Notes under the pieces: generated by a model | Databases searched by the model: none | Told to the model about the DNA's origin: nothing | The model's input: only the letters and a program-made list of their open reading frames with translations | Program-made: the position numbers and the translations under genes | In this document: piece by piece, positions 7,441-15,770 of the stretch | Layout of the letters: each line of letters opens with the position of its first letter | Position numbering within the stretch: position 1 is the first letter of the stretch | From: Streptomyces sp. HUAS 15-9 | GTDB taxonomy: Bacteria > Actinomycetota > Actinomycetes > Streptomycetales > Streptomycetaceae | NCBI RefSeq assembly: GCF_025642155.1 | Contig: NZ_CP106798.1 | Span: 2,108,001 to 2,172,000, forward strand | Length of the DNA: 64,000 nt | Direction: 5' to 3'

Positions 7441-7523
7441 TGTCACACTGCCGCCGCGTGTCATGCGCACTCCAAATGTCCAGCCTCGTCCCGGCGCTCA
7501 CGTTCATCCCCGGAGGGATCCCC

Positions 7524-9350
7524 TTGCCGAGCAGGTCTTCCGCGCGTCTCGCCGCGCTCACCGTCGCCGCGGTCTGTTCCGCGGCGTCCACCGTCGTCCT
7601 CACGTCGCCCGCGCACGCGGACGCGGTGCGCATCCATGACATCCAGGGCAGCACCCGTATATCGCCGTACGCCGGCCAGAAGGTGACCGACGTGCCGGGC
7701 ATCGTCACGGCCACCCGCACCTACGGCTCCTCCAAGGGCTTCTGGCTCCAGGACCCGACCCCGGACGACAACCCGGCCACCAGCGAGGGTGTGTTCGTCT
7801 TCACGAGCTCCGCGCCGAAGGTCGCCGTCGGCGACTCGATCACGGTCGCCGGCACGGTCTCCGAGTACGTCCCCGGCGGTGCCTCGTCCGGCAACCAGTC
7901 GCTCACCGAGATCACCAAGCCGACGATCACCACCGTCTCCACCGGCAACGCGGTCCCGGCCGCCACGGTGATCGACGCCAGGTCGGTCCCGGCGCGGTAC
8001 ACCCCCGCGGGCGACACCGCGGCAAGCGGCTCCATCAACGCCCTGGCGCTGGACCCGTCGAAGTACGCCCTGGACTACTACGAGTCCCTGGAGGGCATGA
8101 ACGTCCAGGTCGCCGACACCCGTGTGGTCACCGCGACCGACCCGTACAGCGAGCTGTGGGTCACGGTGAAGCCGCGCGAGCACCGCACCCACCGGGGCGG
8201 CACGCTCTACGGCTCCTACGAGTCCCAGAACACCGGCCGGCTGCAGATCCAGTCGCTGGGCTCGACCGCCGACTTCCCGAAGGCGAACGTCGGCGACACC
8301 CTGGAGGGCACCACCACCGGCCCGCTGGACTTCAACCAGTACGGCGGCTACACCCTCGTCGCGAGCAAGCTCGGCACGCTGAAGAGCGCCGGCCTGGAGC
8401 GGGAGACGACCCGCAAGCAGGCGCGCGGCGAGCTGGCGGTGGCGACGTACAACGTCGAGAACCTGGACCCGTCGGACGCCACCTTCGACAAGCACGCGGC
8501 CGCGATCGTGAACAACCTGCAGTCGCCCGACATCGTGTCCCTGGAGGAGATCCAGGACAACAACGGCGCCAAGGACGACGGCACGGTCAGCGCGAGCGAG
8601 ACCGTCGGCAAGCTGATCGACGCGATCGTCGCGGCGGGCGGCCCGAAGTACGACTGGCGCTCCGTCGACCCGGTCAACGACCAGGACGGCGGCGAGCCCG
8701 GCGGCAACATCCGCCAGGTGTTCCTGTTCAACCCGGAGCGGGTGTCCTTCGTGGACCGCGCGGGCGGCGACTCCACCACCGCGGTCGGCGTCACCAAGGT
8801 GCACGGCAAGGCCCAGCTGACGGCCTCCCCGGGCCGGATCGACCCGACGAACGCGGCCTGGACGAACAGCCGCAAGCCGCTGGCCGGCGAGTTCGTCTTC
8901 CGCGGCAAGACCGTCTTCGTGATCGCCAACCACCTCAACTCCAAGGGCGGCGACCAGGGTCTGACGGCGCAGTACCAGCCGCCGGTGCGCAGCTCGGAGA
9001 TCCAGCGCCACGCACAGGCGACCGAGGTGAACGCGTTCGTGAAGGACATCCTGTCCGTGCAGCGGAACGCGAACGTCATCGCGCTCGGCGACATGAACGA
9101 CTTCGAGTTCTCCGGGACCACGCAGATCCTCGAGGGTGACGGCGAGCTGTGGTCGGCGATCAAGTCGCTGCCGAAGAGCGAGCGTTACACCTACGATTAC
9201 CAGGGCAACCAGCAGGTCCTGGACCAGATCCTGGTGAGCCCGTCGATCCGGCGCGGCTGCGACCTGGACTACGACTCCGTGCACATCAACTCGGAGTTCA
9301 ACGACCAGATCTCCGACCACGACCCGCAGGTGCTGCGGTTCCGCCCGTAA
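7524..9350 (+). CDS. Secreted endonuclease/exonuclease/phosphatase-family nuclease
   Basis: 608 residues from TTG 7524, with GGAGGG 6 nt upstream; the 44-residue upstream extension has no ribosome site. A Sec signal peptide (residues about 1-34, AHA-type cleavage) precedes an OB-like nucleic-acid-binding region (about 40-280: IHDIQGSTRISPYAG, VFVFTSSAPKVAVGDSITV). The EEP catalytic domain follows from about residue 305 with VATYNVENLDP, DIVSLEEIQDN, FVIANHLNSKGGD, ALGDMNDF and the C-terminal SDHDPQV. These supply the metal-binding and catalytic Asn, Glu, His and Asp residues of this superfamily. It probably degrades extracellular DNA for phosphate, nitrogen or nucleosides. A paralogue of the same architecture lies at 18787-20589. 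Confidence 0.87.
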   Translation: MPSRSSARLAALTVAAVCSAASTVVLTSPAHADAVRIHDIQGSTRISPYAGQKVTDVPGIVTATRTYGSSKGFWLQDPTPDDNPATSEGVFVFTSSAPKVAVGDSITVAGTVSEYVPGGASSGNQSLTEITKPTITTVSTGNAVPAATVIDARSVPARYTPAGDTAASGSINALALDPSKYALDYYESLEGMNVQVADTRVVTATDPYSELWVTVKPREHRTHRGGTLYGSYESQNTGRLQIQSLGSTADFPKANVGDTLEGTTTGPLDFNQYGGYTLVASKLGTLKSAGLERETTRKQARGELAVATYNVENLDPSDATFDKHAAAIVNNLQSPDIVSLEEIQDNNGAKDDGTVSASETVGKLIDAIVAAGGPKYDWRSVDPVNDQDGGEPGGNIRQVFLFNPERVSFVDRAGGDSTTAVGVTKVHGKAQLTASPGRIDPTNAAWTNSRKPLAGEFVFRGKTVFVIANHLNSKGGDQGLTAQYQPPVRSSEIQRHAQATEVNAFVKDILSVQRNANVIALGDMNDFEFSGTTQILEGDGELWSAIKSLPKSERYTYDYQGNQQVLDQILVSPSIRRGCDLDYDSVHINSEFNDQISDHDPQVLRFRP

Positions 9351-9365
9351 CCGGGTCCGGGGACC

Positions 9366-10103
9366 TCAGGACTGGCTGAACACGCCGTTCAGCCAGTCCT
9401 GCCAGGCGGTCTCGTTCGTCTCGGCATCGGCGTCCGGCGCGAAGTCGTGGACGCTGATGCCGAGCGGCGCGCCCCAGTGGCCGCGGCCGAAGAAGCGGAT
9501 GAGGGCACTGTCGGTGCGCAGCCCGATGAAGTACGGGTTGCGGTAGTCGAGTACGGCGTCCAGGGTCCGTCCGCCGGGCCCCTGGGCGGCGACCTTCGTG
9601 CCCGCAGCCGCGTCGTCCGCGAGGCCGAGCGCATGGCCGACGGCGGCGAGCGCCCGCGGGGTCTGCGAGGCCGCGGGCCCCTCCAGCTGGGCGAAGGTGA
9701 CCGGGCGGGGCGCGAAGTGCGTGATGTACTCGCACAAGGTGTGCAGATAGAAGTTGGTGTGCTTGCTCGCGCCGTCGTACTGGTTGTTCCAGTCGTCGGT
9801 GAAGATGCCGCTGTGGACATAGCGCACCCAGGCGCGCCGGCCCTCGTCGCGGGGCTCGATCGTGTAGTCGAGCTGGTTGAGGGACTGGACCGGGAAGCCG
9901 ACGTCCTCGCTGCGGTTGGTGTAGCGGTGGGGCGGGTCCCAGGCGGTGACGGTGGAGCCGAAGGGCCCGCTGCCGCCCACCCGCGGCTCGGGCGGGTCCA
10001 TCGGCCACAGATAACCACCGGTTCCGGTGGTGACCGCCTCCCACACCTTCTCGGGCGGCGCGTCGACCTCAAACTCGCGGACGATCTCGAATTCCTTGGA
10101 CAT
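9366..10103 (-). CDS. SRPBCC/AHSA1-domain protein
   Basis: 245 residues from ATG 10103. The N-terminal half (IVREFEVDAPPEKVWEAVTTG through the aromatic-rich middle) is an AHSA1-type START-like fold, a hydrophobic-cavity domain that binds small lipophilic ligands or acts as a co-chaperone-like module. The C-terminal half (about residues 130-245) is less typical and may be a second cavity half. It follows an ArsR-type regulator by 17 bp on the same strand, a very common pairing in actinobacteria. The last codons lie inside a terminator hairpin shared with the convergent nuclease gene. Ligand unknown. Confidence 0.8.
   Translation of the reverse strand: MSKEFEIVREFEVDAPPEKVWEAVTTGTGGYLWPMDPPEPRVGGSGPFGSTVTAWDPPHRYTNRSEDVGFPVQSLNQLDYTIEPRDEGRRAWVRYVHSGIFTDDWNNQYDGASKHTNFYLHTLCEYITHFAPRPVTFAQLEGPAASQTPRALAAVGHALGLADDAAAGTKVAAQGPGGRTLDAVLDYRNPYFIGLRTDSALIRFFGRGHWGAPLGISVHDFAPDADAETNETAWQDWLNGVFSQS
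9368..9400. terminator. Terminator hairpin embedded in coding end
   Basis: A perfect 14-bp inverted repeat (AGGACTGGCTGAAC and its complement, 5-nt loop) overlaps the stop codon and last ten codons of the AHSA1 gene and lies 17 bp past the nuclease stop. It can serve both convergent transcripts. Confidence 0.75.
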
Positions 10104-10120
10104 GGTGGGACTCCTGCGGA

Positions 10121-10729
10121 CTACTGGTCCGGTTCGGGGGTGGGCCGGTCCTTGACCGTGGGATGGATGGCGACGACGATCCGGTGGTCCCGGCCGCCCT
10201 CCGCGTCGGGGGCGTCGTACTTGCGGATCAGGGCGCTCACGCCCGCCGTCAGTTCCTGGACGAAGGCCGCGCGGTCGGCGGCCGAGGCGAAGCGGACCTC
10301 GCCGTCCAGCGCGTAGGTCGCCAGCGGCCTGCGCGCCTTCGTCGCGCCGGTGATCAGCGTGCCGACGTCCCGCACCAGGCGGGCGCCGAGCGCGAGCAGC
10401 CAGCGCGCGGAGAGCTGGTCGCGGAAGCGGTCCGGGTCCGGCTGCACGGGGGCGAGCGCGAGCGGCGAGATGACGTACGACGCGGCGGTCGCGCGCATCA
10501 GCCGCTCGGTGACATTGCCCTTGCGGCGCTCCCCGGCCAGCTCGACCAGGCCGTGCCGCTCCAGTGCCTTCAGGTGGTAGTTCACCTTCTGCCGGGGCAG
10601 CCCGACCCGGCCGGCCAGCATCGCGGCCGACGCGGGTTCGGCGGCCAGCTCGGCGAGGAGTCTGGCCCTGATGGGGTCCAGGGAGACGGCTGCGGCCTCG
10701 GGGTCCTCGATCACGGTCACGTCCAGCAT
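10121..10729 (-). CDS. ArsR-family winged-helix regulator
   Basis: 202 residues from ATG 10729. Residues about 15-85 form the winged helix (LDPIRARLLAELAAEP, GLPRQKVNYHLKALERHGLVEL). The rest is a helical C-terminal domain of the kind seen in ArsR proteins partnered with AHSA1 genes. It lacks the metal-binding ELCVCDL motif of arsenic sensors, so a metal ligand is unlikely. It precedes the AHSA1 gene by 17 bp, and an 11-bp perfect inverted repeat sits 14 bp upstream of its start. That points to autorepression of the two-gene operon. Confidence 0.85.
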   Translation of the reverse strand: MLDVTVIEDPEAAAVSLDPIRARLLAELAAEPASAAMLAGRVGLPRQKVNYHLKALERHGLVELAGERRKGNVTERLMRATAASYVISPLALAPVQPDPDRFRDQLSARWLLALGARLVRDVGTLITGATKARRPLATYALDGEVRFASAADRAAFVQELTAGVSALIRKYDAPDAEGGRDHRIVVAIHPTVKDRPTPEPDQ

Positions 10730-10742
10730 GCGCCCACACTCT

Positions 10743-10784
10743 CACCGAAAACTTTTTTTGTCCAGGCGAGTGGAGTTTTCGGTG
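10743..10784. promoter_or_regulatory. Perfect 11-bp inverted repeat, probable ArsR operator
   Basis: CACCGAAAACT (10743-10753) and AGTTTTCGGTG (10774-10784) are exact complements separated by 20 bp. The element lies just upstream of the ArsR start at 10729. Its AT-rich core is unusual for this genome. Two half-sites two helical turns apart would suit a regulator dimer or pair of dimers covering the promoter. Confidence 0.6.
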
Positions 10785-10826
10785 GGACGGTTGAAGAAGA
10801 CGACACTGGCTCAGCGGAAAGTCGGC

Positions 10827-11252
10827 TCAGCGACGGCCGTGGTGGCCGTGATAGCTGTCACGGGCGTGGCTCCTGTGGCGCAAGGCGCTCGCCGCGACGG
10901 CCGCCATGCCCGCCGCAGCCCCGACGAGCAGCGCCGATCGCGGATGCCGCCGTCCGAATCCGACGGCGGCGCGTACCGGGGGCGGGGCACTCTGCTCGAC
11001 GGTGTGCCCGGCGTGGGCAGCCCTGTCCTGGACGGCGTGCCCGGCCTGCGTGGCGCTGCTGCGCAGCTGCACGGTCATGGCACCCGCCTTGTCCCTGAGA
11101 TCGGCGGCCCGTGCTCTGGCGCGCCCCTTCAGATCTCCCTTGCCCGCCAACTCCTCTGCGGTGTCACCGAGTCGGCTCCCGCTCTGTTCCATCTGCTGTC
11201 GCAGTTCCTCGGGACCCTTCGCGCCGGCCCCCTGCGGAGTCCTGTCGGTCAT
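10827..11252 (-). CDS. DUF3618-family membrane-associated protein
   Basis: 141 residues from ATG 11252 (GAGGG about 8 nt upstream). The N-terminal half carries the DUF3618 signature (GPEELRQQMEQSGSRLGDTAEELAGK) followed by an amphipathic, Ala/Arg/Gln-rich helical region (ADLRDKAGAMTVQL). A single membrane segment (ALLVGAAAGMAAVAA, about residues 112-127) precedes a His/Arg-rich tail. Proteins of this family usually sit beside DUF1469/phage-holin-like membrane genes and are linked to envelope stress; none is adjacent here. The function is unknown. Confidence 0.7.
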   Translation of the reverse strand: MTDRTPQGAGAKGPEELRQQMEQSGSRLGDTAEELAGKGDLKGRARARAADLRDKAGAMTVQLRSSATQAGHAVQDRAAHAGHTVEQSAPPPVRAAVGFGRRHPRSALLVGAAAGMAAVAASALRHRSHARDSYHGHHGRR

Positions 11253-11333
11253 CGGTGCCCTCTTTTCACGGGTTTTCACGGTATTCCGATTCCTCACGGT
11301 TCCGGAACATCCGAGTACCCCGAGCGACGACCG

Positions 11334-12053
11334 TTAGCCCTTGTCCCAGCCACCCTCTCCCCCGGGCCCACGCTCCCCGAGCCGGGCCAACTGGGTCTGG
11401 AACCAGTCGAGGCGGGCCTGCAACAGGGCCGCCTCGGCGGCGAGTTCGGGGACACCGAGACCCTCGGGCCCGGCGAGACCGGCGAGGTCGGCAGGGCCGG
11501 CGGCGGGGAGGACACCGTCACGGTCCGCCACCACCCGCAGCCCGTCCCCGGCCAGCCGGGCGAAGACGGTGAGGGAGGCGGACGCACGGCCGCGCACGCA
11601 GCCCGCGCAGGCGGCCGTCAGGGCACGCCGGCCGGGCCTGCCCCAGCCCGCGTCGGCCAGCGCGGCCGCGGGCGCACCGCACGCACAGGGGCCGACGGTG
11701 GCCGTACGCACTCGCTGCCGGGCGTAGCGGAAGCCGCGCTCGAAGCGGATGTAGGCGCCGAGGACGGAGACCTCGAGCAGGACGGCCGCCCGGTGCTCCG
11801 TGGTGCACAGCAGCGCCTCGGCGGCCGTGCGGTCGTGCACGCAGTGGAAGCCGCAGTCGCACAGCCGCGCGGGCGGGCGGTGCCGTCGGCCGTAGACGCA
11901 GGACGCGTCGTCCAGCACTCCGTACGGCAGCGCGCCGCCGAGCGACACACCGGTGAACCCGGCCCTGGTGCCGTCCTGGGACAGCACCGGGTGGGCGATC
12001 TTGTATCCGGTCGGCGGCTCCGTCGGGCGTTCCGTGGGGAGCCGCAGTCTCAT
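11334..12053 (-). CDS. Conserved actinobacterial Cys-rich protein, function unknown
   Basis: 239 residues from ATG 12053. A cluster of cysteines and histidines (DASCVYG, RLCDCGFHCVHD, LLCTTEHRA, GPCACG, TAACAGCVRG) suggests bound zinc or an Fe-S centre in the middle of the protein. The C-terminus (VPELAAEAALLQARLDWFQTQLARLG) is probably a coiled coil. No signal peptide. The start codon overlaps the stop of a 44-residue gene (ATGA), so the two are translationally coupled. I cannot assign a function. Confidence 0.65.
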   Translation of the reverse strand: MRLRLPTERPTEPPTGYKIAHPVLSQDGTRAGFTGVSLGGALPYGVLDDASCVYGRRHRPPARLCDCGFHCVHDRTAAEALLCTTEHRAAVLLEVSVLGAYIRFERGFRYARQRVRTATVGPCACGAPAAALADAGWGRPGRRALTAACAGCVRGRASASLTVFARLAGDGLRVVADRDGVLPAAGPADLAGLAGPEGLGVPELAAEAALLQARLDWFQTQLARLGERGPGGEGGWDKG

Positions 12054-12184
12054 CGGGCGACCGGGACCTCTTCCGGCGCGGACGCCGCCGGTTCGACGGT
12101 CCGCTCGGGGAGTTCGGGTTCTTCCTCGTGGACGAGCGGCCGCTCCTCGGCGACTCCGGTGGCCAGTGCCTTGCCGAGCTTCAT
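12050..12184 (-). CDS. Small 44-residue protein coupled to the Cys-rich gene
   Basis: ATG 12184 with GGGAGG about 4-5 nt upstream encodes a 44-residue acidic peptide, rich in Glu and Pro after a short basic start (MKLGKALATGVAEERP). Its stop overlaps the start of the next gene by four bases. It is too short for domain recognition; the ribosome site and coupling are the evidence that it is real. Confidence 0.5.
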   Translation of the reverse strand: MKLGKALATGVAEERPLVHEEEPELPERTVEPAASAPEEVPVAR

Positions 12185-12303
12185 GGCGCCTCCCATGACC
12201 TGGGATCGGTGACCGTCCGACCCATGGTGACCCATGAGCCGCCGGGTTGGACATAGGGCCGGAGGCCTGCGCGAGAGCACCACTTCAGCGCTGCTTAGCA
12301 ATA

Positions 12304-12336
12304 CATCGTAGAAGATTTAAGTAGAGCTTCACGATG
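12304..12336. promoter_or_regulatory. Dyad upstream of the dapA-like gene
   Basis: CATCGT at 12304 and GAAG at 12311 are mirrored by CTTC at 12327 and ACGATG at 12331, around an AT-rich centre. The dyad ends 20 bp before the dapA-like start and is the most AT-rich stretch nearby. It looks like a repressor operator, GntR- or LacI-like in size. No regulator gene is adjacent. Confidence 0.45.
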
Positions 12337-12356
12337 GTCGTGCCGAGACTGCTCCC

Positions 12357-13268
12357 ATGACGAACATGACGAACCCGGGCAGGACCGACGCTCCTTTCGG
12401 CCGCGCCCTCTGCGCGATGATCACGCCCTTCACCGAGTCGGGCGCGCTCGACCTCGACGGTGCCGGAAGACTCGCCGACCGGCTGGTGGCGGAGGGCTGC
12501 GACGGGCTGGTGCTCAACGGGACGACGGGCGAGTCACCCACGACGACGGACACCGAGAAGGCGGAGCTGGTCCGGGCCGTCCGGGCGGCCGTCGGCGAGC
12601 GCGCCTCGATCATCACGGGTGTCGGCACCTCCGACACCCGGCACACTGTCGAACTGACCCTCGCGGCCGAAAAGGCGGGAGCCGACGGGGTGTTGGTGGT
12701 GACGCCGTACTACAGCAGGCCGCCGCAGGACGCCGTGGAGGCGCACTTCCGTGCGGTCGCCGACGCGAGCGGCCTGCCCGTGATGCTGTACGACATCCCG
12801 GACCGCACCGGCACCCGCGTCGAGCCGGAGACGGTGATCCGGCTGGCGGAGCACCCCCGGATCGTGGCGGTCAAGGACTGCTCCTACGACTTCCTCGGCA
12901 CCCAGAAGGTGCTGGCGCGCACGGAGTTGGCGTACTACGCGGGATGCGACGAGCACATCCTGGCCCTGTACGCGGTGGGCGCGGCGGGCTGCGTGAGCAC
13001 GGTCGCGAACGCCGTACCGCGCCGCGTGGCGGAGATCCTGGAGGCGTTCGAGGCGGGCGACACGGCCGCCGCCGCCAGACTCCAACAGCGGGCCACCCCC
13101 CTGATCGAGGCGATGATGAACGGTGGCCTGCCGGGCACGGTCACCGCCAAGTCCCTCCTGAACGAACTCGGCCTGCCCGCGGGCCCGCCGCGCGCACCGC
13201 TGCGGCCCGCCGGCCGGGAGGCGACCGACGGGCTGCGGACGGTGTACGAGGAGCTCGTGGCCGCGTGA
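12357..13268 (+). CDS. DapA/N-acetylneuraminate-lyase family aldolase
   Basis: 303 residues, a (beta/alpha)8 class I aldolase. Visible motifs are the GTTGES pyruvate/carboxylate loop (55-60), tyrosines in VVTPYYS (118-119), LYDIPDRTG with Tyr145 and Arg150, and the Schiff-base Lys173 in IVAVKDCSYD. The Arg and GTTGES favour 4-hydroxy-tetrahydrodipicolinate synthase (lysine and peptidoglycan pathway). The Cys-Ser-Tyr after the lysine departs from the usual Ala/Ser-Gly. It stands alone with its own dyad, so it may be a second dapA or a related catabolic lyase. dapD, a later step of the same pathway, lies 3.4 kb away. Start ATG 12357; the ribosome site is weak. Confidence 0.82.
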   Translation: MTNMTNPGRTDAPFGRALCAMITPFTESGALDLDGAGRLADRLVAEGCDGLVLNGTTGESPTTTDTEKAELVRAVRAAVGERASIITGVGTSDTRHTVELTLAAEKAGADGVLVVTPYYSRPPQDAVEAHFRAVADASGLPVMLYDIPDRTGTRVEPETVIRLAEHPRIVAVKDCSYDFLGTQKVLARTELAYYAGCDEHILALYAVGAAGCVSTVANAVPRRVAEILEAFEAGDTAAAARLQQRATPLIEAMMNGGLPGTVTAKSLLNELGLPAGPPRAPLRPAGREATDGLRTVYEELVAA

Positions 13269-14498
13269 TCAGCGCTCGGCGAAGACGGGCTCCCAGGTCC
13301 GGAGCGAGAAGGGGTCGTTCACCTCGCTGACGCCGCTGAGCGGTACGACCTTGTCGCTGCCGATGGTGACCAGCACGAGCCGGGGCCGGTACGGCTCCTC
13401 GAGGCTCGTGACCCGCTCCCAGGCGATGAGCCGCTTGTCGTCGGCCCAGGCGAGCAGGTGGCCTCCGCGGACCTTGGTGATCTCCTTGCCCGTACGGGGA
13501 TCACGGATCGAGGAGTACGACTTGCCGGGGGCGACCTCCTTCGTCAGACCGAGGGCAGCGAGCCGGCCGTTCGGGGACAGCCGCGCCCCGACGTCCCACC
13601 GCAGGTACTTCTCGTTCGCGGGGGCGGGGACCTCCTTCCCGGCAAGGTCGTAGAACTGCTCCGTACCGTCGTGCTTCCCGACGACCCTCGCGTACACCAG
13701 GGCACCATCACGGCTGAAGGCGAAGTCCTCACGGGCGTTGAGGTTGCGGCCCGCCGCCACACCAGTCCAGGAACCCTTGCCGGAGGCCACGTCGAGGACG
13801 ACGAATCCGGTCCGGACCTTGCCTCCGAGCCGCGGCATCCAGGCGGTGTGGCTGCCTCCTTTGCCATGGACCATGGTCTTGTCGACCAGATCGGGGTTGT
13901 CCTTGTAGGTCGTGGCAACCAGCTTGCTGCCGTCGCGCGAGAACGCGAGCCCTCCGACGCCGTGGGCCACCGGGATCCACCGCTCGACCTCCCCCGTCGC
14001 GAGGTCGAGCAGACCGATCCGCGAGGCCGGCAGCTTGCGTTCCAGCACGGCGGCGGTCCGCAGGCCCGGGGCGACGGCCACGTACGACCACCGGGTGTCC
14101 TTCTCGTACCTGCCGACCTTCTCGTTCAGCAGCCGGTACGTGCGTACGACCACCCCCCGGTCGCCGGTCTGCGGGACCACGCTCGCCGTGGAATAGGCGG
14201 CCAGCACCGCGTTCCCGGCCGCGATCATGTCGCGCGGCGGCGACTGGTCCTGGTGGGCCGACACCCGGTCCTGACCGAGCACCCTCGCGGGCCGCGCCTC
14301 GCCCCTGCCGGAGTCCAACAGCGGCACCCCGACCGCCACGACGACGACCGCGGCGGTGGCCACGGCGACGGACACGAACCGGCGGGCGCGGCGGCGACGC
14401 CGTACGGCCAGGACCCGGTCGGTGAAACCGTGCCCGAGCGGCTGCTGTTCGGCCGCCTGTTCCCGCAGTGCGTCACGCACCAGTTCCTCGACGTTCAC
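13269..14498 (-). CDS. Membrane-anchored beta-propeller protein paired with ECF sigma factor
   Basis: 409 residues. A cytoplasmic N-terminal segment of about 40 residues with a basic patch precedes one membrane helix (VSVAVATAAVVVVAVGVPLL, residues about 42-61). The extracytoplasmic remainder has WD40/TolB-like blade motifs (IGLLDLATGEV, LAFSRDGSKLVATTY, FAFSRDGALVYARVV, GARLSPNGRLAALGL). Its start overlaps the stop of the sigma-factor gene (ATGA), so it is translated with it and is likely its anti-sigma or signal-sensing partner. It lacks the HXXXCXXC zinc anti-sigma motif. Its stop codon abuts that of the dapA-like gene with no base between. Confidence 0.75.
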   Translation of the reverse strand: MNVEELVRDALREQAAEQQPLGHGFTDRVLAVRRRRRARRFVSVAVATAAVVVVAVGVPLLDSGRGEARPARVLGQDRVSAHQDQSPPRDMIAAGNAVLAAYSTASVVPQTGDRGVVVRTYRLLNEKVGRYEKDTRWSYVAVAPGLRTAAVLERKLPASRIGLLDLATGEVERWIPVAHGVGGLAFSRDGSKLVATTYKDNPDLVDKTMVHGKGGSHTAWMPRLGGKVRTGFVVLDVASGKGSWTGVAAGRNLNAREDFAFSRDGALVYARVVGKHDGTEQFYDLAGKEVPAPANEKYLRWDVGARLSPNGRLAALGLTKEVAPGKSYSSIRDPRTGKEITKVRGGHLLAWADDKRLIAWERVTSLEEPYRPRLVLVTIGSDKVVPLSGVSEVNDPFSLRTWEPVFAER

Positions 14499-15052
14499 GA
14501 CCGCACCTCCACGGGCGAGTGGTCACGGGACGGAATCTCCCTGCCGCGGTCCGGGCCGAGCCCGTCCAGCTCGGGCGCGAGGGCGCGCAGCCTGGCCAGG
14601 GAGCGATGGGTGGTGGACCGTACGGTGCCGACGGAGCAGCCCAGTATCCGGGCCACGTCGGCCTCCGGCAGATCCTCGAAGTAGCGCAGCACCAGCACGG
14701 TGCGCTGGCGGGCGGTGAGCCGGGAGAGGGCGGCGCGCAGCACGAGGCGCAGTTCGGCGGCGTTGGAGCCGTCCGGGGCGTGGCCGGCCTCCGGCGGCTC
14801 GGCCACGGTGACCTCCCGCCGCCGCCACTTCAGCCGCCAGCGGCTGACCTGTTGGCGGTACAGGATCTGCCGTACATAGGCCTCGGGTTCGTCGATCCGC
14901 TGCCAGCGGCCCGCCGCCTTGACCAACGCGTTCTGCAACAGGTCCTCGGCGGCGTGCCGGTCCCCGCCGGTCAGCAGCACCGCCGTCCGCAGCAGTGCCG
15001 TCGAACGGCCGGCCACGAACTCCCGGAAGCTCTTCGCTGCCTGCGCATCCAT
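14495..15052 (-). CDS. SigE-family ECF RNA polymerase sigma factor
   Basis: 185 residues from ATG 15052 (GAAGG 5 nt upstream); GTG 15064 is the alternative. Region 2 lies at about residues 15-75 (LLRTAVLLTGGDRHAAEDLLQ, ALVKAAGRW, VRQILYRQ) and region 4 at about 105-160 (LSRLTARQRTVLVLRYFEDL, ILGCSVGTVRSTTHRSLARL). This is the layout of the actinobacterial SigE-family group. Only the downstream propeller protein is co-transcribed. Target promoters cannot be told from this window. Confidence 0.9.
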   Translation of the reverse strand: MDAQAAKSFREFVAGRSTALLRTAVLLTGGDRHAAEDLLQNALVKAAGRWQRIDEPEAYVRQILYRQQVSRWRLKWRRREVTVAEPPEAGHAPDGSNAAELRLVLRAALSRLTARQRTVLVLRYFEDLPEADVARILGCSVGTVRSTTHRSLARLRALAPELDGLGPDRGREIPSRDHSPVEVRS

Positions 15053-15195
15053 CGTCACCTTCACATCCTGGGCGGACCGAACCCGGTGCCCGGCCCCCGT
15101 ACCCCTTGTGACGCGCGCGGGACTCCACCGCTATGCCTGCCGCGTCCGAAGAAATTCCACGGGACCTCGGACCGATGCTGCCGTACGTTGTCCCC

Positions 15196-15696
15196 GTGAG
15201 CCGCCCCCTGCTCTTCCTCGATGTCGACGGCCCCCTCAACCCGTACGCGGCACAGCCCGAGCGGCGGCCCGAGGGCTATACGACGATCAGGGTGACCGTG
15301 GACCCCGGGCGCACACTGCGGGTGTGGCTCAACCCGGACCACGGCCCGGCACTGCTGCGTCTCGGCTACGACCTGTGCTGGGCGACCACGTGGATGGACG
15401 CCGCCAACCGCCATATCGCCCCGGTGGTCGGCCTGCCCGAGCTGCCGTACGTCGACTTCGGCAGCGCGCTGTTCGCCTGGCGGCCCGACGAGGTGCACTG
15501 GAAGACGGAGGCGATCGTGGCGTACGCGCAGGGCCGCCCCTTCGCCTGGGTGGACGACGAACAGAGCCCGGCCGACGCCACGTACGTGACCACACACCAC
15601 CCCGGCCCCGCACTGCTCCACCACGTCAACCCACGCATCGGCCTACGCGAGGCCGACTTCACGGCACTGGCGGAGTTCGCGGGCCGGCAGGAGTAG
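15196..15696 (+). CDS. HAD-fold hydrolase-like protein
   Basis: 166 residues from GTG 15196, chosen because the first beta-strand with the nucleophile motif (LLFLDVDGPLNP) starts two residues later, as in related proteins; ATG 15175 and ATG 15133 are in frame. The first Asp of DVDG is the predicted nucleophile, and WATTWMDAAN, the lysine in DEVHWKTEAI and WVDDEQS match HAD motifs II-IV in order. Cytoplasmic. No partner gene indicates a substrate. Confidence 0.7.
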   Translation: MSRPLLFLDVDGPLNPYAAQPERRPEGYTTIRVTVDPGRTLRVWLNPDHGPALLRLGYDLCWATTWMDAANRHIAPVVGLPELPYVDFGSALFAWRPDEVHWKTEAIVAYAQGRPFAWVDDEQSPADATYVTTHHPGPALLHHVNPRIGLREADFTALAEFAGRQE

Positions 15697-15770
15697 CAGA
15701 AGTAACAGAGCGGCGGCGGTAAGGGCTCCGAGAACACCATTCATGCCATCTGCAGCCAATAGAACGGGAG

